Source of the DNA: Hippasteria phrygiana
Lineage: Eukaryota; Echinodermata; Asteroidea; Valvatida; Goniasteridae
Reading direction: 5' to 3'
DNA: 64,000 bases
NCBI GenBank assembly: GCA_037893225.1
Contig: JAZGUH010000539.1
Location: forward strand, 124,001 to 188,000
Below the pieces are notes generated by a model, which was given only the letters and a program-made list of their open reading frames with translations, searched no databases and was not told the DNA's origin. Positions 61,017 through 64,000 of the stretch are shown here, one piece after another (position 1 is the stretch's first letter; each line of letters opens with the position of its first letter). Both the position numbers and the translations under genes were made by a program.

Positions 61017-63105
61017 AAAGCAAGTCCATACCCCAGGGAATTTGACAGGCATGGAGCAATAAATAAAAGGTAATCTGCACACAGATGGTGGCCGGAAAGA
61101 AAATAAACATTGCGAGGTTTGAATTTTCTCCACAAGTTTTAAATCTAGGAAGCCGCCGATGATTGCAACATGTAGCGCCAGATCTAAGCTATCCATACAT
61201 GTCAAAATTACTGCATTTGGTTGATATTTCATGCAATTATGAATGAGTAAAGCAAGTCCATACCCCAGGGAATTTGACAGGCATGGAGCAATAAATAAAA
61301 GGTAATCTGCACACAGATGGTGGCCGGGAAGAAAATAAACATTGCGAGGTTTGAATTTTCTCCACAAGTGTTAACTCTAAGAAGCCGCCGATGATTGCAA
61401 CATGTAGCGCCAGATCTAAGCTATCCATACATGTCAAAATTACTGCATTTGGTTGATATTTCATGCAATTATGAATGAGTAAAGCAAGTCCATACCCCAG
61501 GGAATTTGACAGGCATGGAGCAATAAATAAAAGGTAATCTGCACACAGATGGTGGCCGGGAAGAAAATAAACATTGCGAGGTTTGAATTTTCTCCACAAG
61601 TGTTAACTCTAAGAAGCCGCCGATAATTGCAACATGTAGCGCCAGATCTAAGCTATCCATACATGTCAAAATTACTGAATTTGGTTGATATTTCATGCAA
61701 TTATGAATGAGTAAAGCAAGTCCATACCCCAGGGAATTTGACAGGCATGGAGCAATAAATAAAAGGTAATCTGCACACAGATGGTGGCCGGAAAGAAAAT
61801 AAACATTGCGAGGTTTGAATTTTCTCCACAAGTTTTAAATCTAGGAAGCCGCCGATGATTGCAACATGTAGCGCCAGATCTAAGCTATCCATACATGTCA
61901 AAATTACTGAATTTGGTTGATATTTCATGCAATTATGAATGAGTAAAGCAAGTCCATACCCCAGGGAATTTGACAGGCATGGAGCAATAAATAAAAGGTA
62001 ATCTGCACACAGATGGTGGCCGGGAAGAAAATAAACATTGCGAGGTTTGAATTTTCTCCACAAGTGTTAACACTAAGAAGCCGCCGATGATTGCAACATG
62101 TAGCGCCAGATCTAAGCTATCCATACATGTCAAAATTACTGAATTTGGTTGATATTTCATGTAATTATGAATGAGTAAAGCAAGTCCATACCCCAGGGAA
62201 TTTGACAGGCATGGAGCAATAAATAAAAGGTAATCTGCACACAGATGGTGGCCGGGAAGAAAATAAACATTGCGAGGTTTGAATTTTCTCCACAAGTGTT
62301 AACACTAAGAAGCCGCCGATGATTGCAACATGTAGCGCCAGATCTAAGCTATCCATACATGTCAAAATTACTGAATTTGGTTGATATTTCATGTAATTAT
62401 GAATGAGTAAAGCAAGTCCATACCCCAGGGAATTTGACAGGCATGGAGCAATAAATAAAAGGTAATCTGCACACAGATGGTGGCCGGAAAGAAAATAAAC
62501 ATTGCGAGGTTTGAATTTTCTCCACAAGTTTTAAATCTAGGAAGCCGCCGATGATTGCAACATGTAGCGCCAGATCTAAGCTATCCATACATGTCAGAAT
62601 TACTGCATTTGGTTGATATTTCATGCAATTATGAATGAGTAAAGCAAGTCCATACCCCAGGGAATTTGACAGGCATGGAGCAATAAATAAAAGGTAATCT
62701 GCACACAGATGGTGGCCGGGAAGAAAATAAACATTGCGAGGTTTGAATTTTCTCTACAAGTTTTACCTCTAAGAAGCCGCCGATAATTGCAACGTGTAGC
62801 GCCAGATCTAAGCTATCCATACATGTCAAAATTACTAAATTTGGTTGATATTTCATGCAATTATGAATGCGTAAAGCAAGTCCATACCCCAGGGGAATTT
62901 GACATGCATGGAGCAATAAATAGACGGTAACATGTACACAGATGTTAGCCGGAAAGAAAATAAACATTGCGAGGTTTGAATTTTCTCCACAAGTTTTAAC
63001 TCTGGGAAGCCGCCGATGATTGCAACATGTAGCGCCAGATCTAAGCTATCCATACATGTCCAAATTACTGTATTTGGTTGATATTTCATGCAATTATGAA
63101 TGAGT
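61017..63105. repeat. Domain V HOR copy 3, shortened to 9 monomers (M264-M272, 2089 bp)
   Basis: M264 61017 A-1-p; M265 61249, M266 61481 and M267 61713 repeat the second to fourth monomers of the unit; M268 61945 and M269 62177 are class 8 (two copies rather than four); M270 62409 has tgtcaGaa; M271 62641 has tctcTac and aacGtg but a198 preceded by a (tactAaat) and tail gCgt; M272 62873 has the extra G. The remaining ten or so monomers of the unit are absent. Confidence 0.92.
61945..62408. repeat. Class 8 monomer block, two copies (third HOR unit)
   Basis: M268-M269 (61945, 62177) carry the class 8 markers and t218. Two monomers are missing relative to the blocks at 52896 and 57769, so this block contracted or represents the earlier state. 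Confidence 0.92.
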
Positions 63106-64000
63106 AAAGCAAGTCATACCCCAGGGAATTTGACAGGCATGGAGCAATAAATAAAAGGTAATCTGCACACAGATGGTGGCCGGGAAGAAAATAAACATTG
63201 CGAGGTTTGAATTTTCTCCACAAGTGTTAACACTAAGAAGCCGCCGATGATTGCAACATGTAGCGCCAGATCTAAGCTATCCATACATGTCAAAATTACT
63301 GAATTTGGTTGATATTTCATGTAATTATGAATGAGTAAAGCAAGTCCATACCCCAGGGAATTTGACAGGCATGGAGCAATAAATAAAAGGTAATCTGCAC
63401 ACAGATGGTGGCCGGAAAGAAAATAAACATTGCGAGGTTTGAATTTTCTCCACAAGTTTTAAATCTAGGAAGCCGCCGATGATTGCAACATGTAGCGCCA
63501 GATCTAAGCTATCCATACATGTCAGAATTACTGCATTTGGTTGATATTTCATGCAATTATGAATGAGTAAAGCAAGTCCATACCCCAGGGAATTTGACAG
63601 GCATGGAGCAATAAATAAAAGGTAATCTGCACACAGATGGTGGCCGGGAAGAAAATAAACATTGCGAGGTTTGAATTTTCTCTACAAGTTTTACCTCTAA
63701 GAAGCCGCCGATAATTGCAACGTGTAGCGCCAGATCTAAGCTATCCATACATGTCAAAATTACTAAATTTGGTTGATATTTCATGCAATTATGAATGCGT
63801 AAAGCAAGTCCATACCCCAGGGGAATTTGACAGGCATGGAGCAATAAATAGACGGTAACATGTACACAGATGTTAGCCGGAAAGAAAATAAACATTGCGA
63901 GGTTTGAATTTTCTCCACAAGTTTTAACTCTGGGAAGCCGCCGATGATTGCAACATGTAGCGCCAGATCTAAGCTATCCATACATGTCCAAATTACTGTA
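62177..64000. repeat. Terminal 4-mer tandem repeat (929 bp, second copy running off the window)
   Basis: M269-M272 (62177, 62409, 62641, 62873) are followed by M273-M276 (63106, 63337, 63569, 63801) in the same order: class 8, tgtcaGaa, tctcTac with tactAaat and tail gCgt, extra-G monomer. M273 starts with the gtcatac deletion otherwise seen only at 59401, so it is a fusion of an M257-like start to a class 8 monomer. M276 has g32 where M272 has t32. The last copy is cut by the window end. Confidence 0.92.

Larger units (their letters stand above)
1..64000. repeat. 232-bp satellite DNA, continuous head-to-tail array (275 full copies plus a 200-bp partial)
   Basis: The block beginning AAAGCAAGTCCATACC recurs every 232 bp from position 1 to 63801, and 63800 is exactly 275 x 232, so the indels found cancel out. 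All copies have the same orientation and there is no non-satellite sequence between them. Most monomers differ by single bases at a limited set of recurring positions: 8, 32, 50-62, 72, 80, 90, 121-132, 139-145, 187, 192, 198 and 229-231. Length variants seen are 231 bp (M8, M19, M36, M37, M48, M57, M65, M73, M257, M273), 233 bp (M9, M20, M84, M107, M196, M235, M256, M272) and 234 bp (M101). Nearly every monomer has a BglII site (AGATCT) at positions 164-169. Centromeric or heterochromatic location is inferred from array size and HOR structure, not shown. The family is not recognised. Confidence 0.99.

Noticed and set aside
1..64000. CRISPR array
   Set aside because: The periodicity is regular, but there are no unique spacers between short repeats. 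The whole 232 bp is repeated.
1..64000. CENP-B box
   Set aside because: No TTCG...A..CGGG-like motif is seen on either strand. TTCG is absent from the monomer consensus.
1..64000. Transposon, LTR or integrated virus
   Set aside because: There are no terminal inverted repeats, long terminal repeats, target-site duplications or protein domains. Every base belongs to the satellite.
1..64000. Telomeric repeats, rRNA or tRNA genes
   Set aside because: No telomere-type hexamers or heptamers, rRNA-like conserved blocks or cloverleaf-forming segments were seen.

Overview
The whole 64 kb window is one uninterrupted tandem array of a single satellite DNA. The monomer is 232 bp. Counting from the phase AAAGCAA = monomer position 1, there are 275 complete copies plus a 200-bp partial copy (63801-64000), all head-to-tail in one orientation. 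I see no genes, RNA genes, transposons, inversions or unique sequence. This points to a eukaryotic chromosome, most likely centromeric, pericentromeric or another heterochromatic satellite block assembled from long reads. I do not recognise the monomer and cannot name the organism. By hand count an A-class monomer is about 39% GC with 5 CpG (about 8.9 expected).

Monomers are numbered M1-M276 from the left. Code used throughout. Left class (monomer positions 32-90): A = g32, a50, tct58-60, g72; A' = A with t72; B = usually t32, with g50, c52, cat58-60, t62, t72; C = g50, a52, tat58-60, t72, g90; D = g50, a52, tct58-60, t72. Prefix 'c8' means c at position 8 instead of g. Right class (positions 114-145): 1 = aaatctagg with g145; 1t = class 1 with t139; 2 = aactctaag with a145; 3 = class 2 with g122; 4 = class 2 with g121 and g122; 5 = acccctaag; 6 = acctctaag; 7 = class 2-like with a114, g117, g132, g145; 8 = g122 with aacactaag and g145. 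Middle class (positions 187-198): p = c187, t192, c198; q = c187, t192, a198; r = a187, a192, c198; s = c187, a192, c198.

These classes are ordered into higher-order repeats (HORs) in five domains. Domain I (929-18554) is an 11-mer HOR (2552 bp) and its expanded or contracted derivatives (15-, 14-, 10-, 8-, 8- and 10-mers). Domain II (18555-32014) has a large 22/23-monomer duplication, a tandem 6-mer and a second, unrelated-order 11-mer in two full copies plus seven monomers. Domain III (32015-41294) is mostly class A, with 6-mers and 4-mers nested in a perfectly phased 16-mer (3712 bp) duplication. Domain IV (41295-51271) holds 6-mer, 15-mer and 7-mer HORs. Domain V (51272-64000) is a 21-mer HOR with shortened copies, single-monomer amplification (4, 4, then 2 tandem copies) and a terminal 4-mer. 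M1-M4 (1-928) match domain II order, so domain I lies inside domain II-like sequence.

Several unit-size changes can be traced to hybrid monomers whose crossover intervals can be bounded from diagnostic bases. The array therefore reads as a record of repeated unequal exchange and segmental duplication. Translatable stretches of about 120 codons recur every 232 bp on the minus strand. They are by-products of a stop-poor monomer whose length is not a multiple of three, and I do not annotate them as genes.
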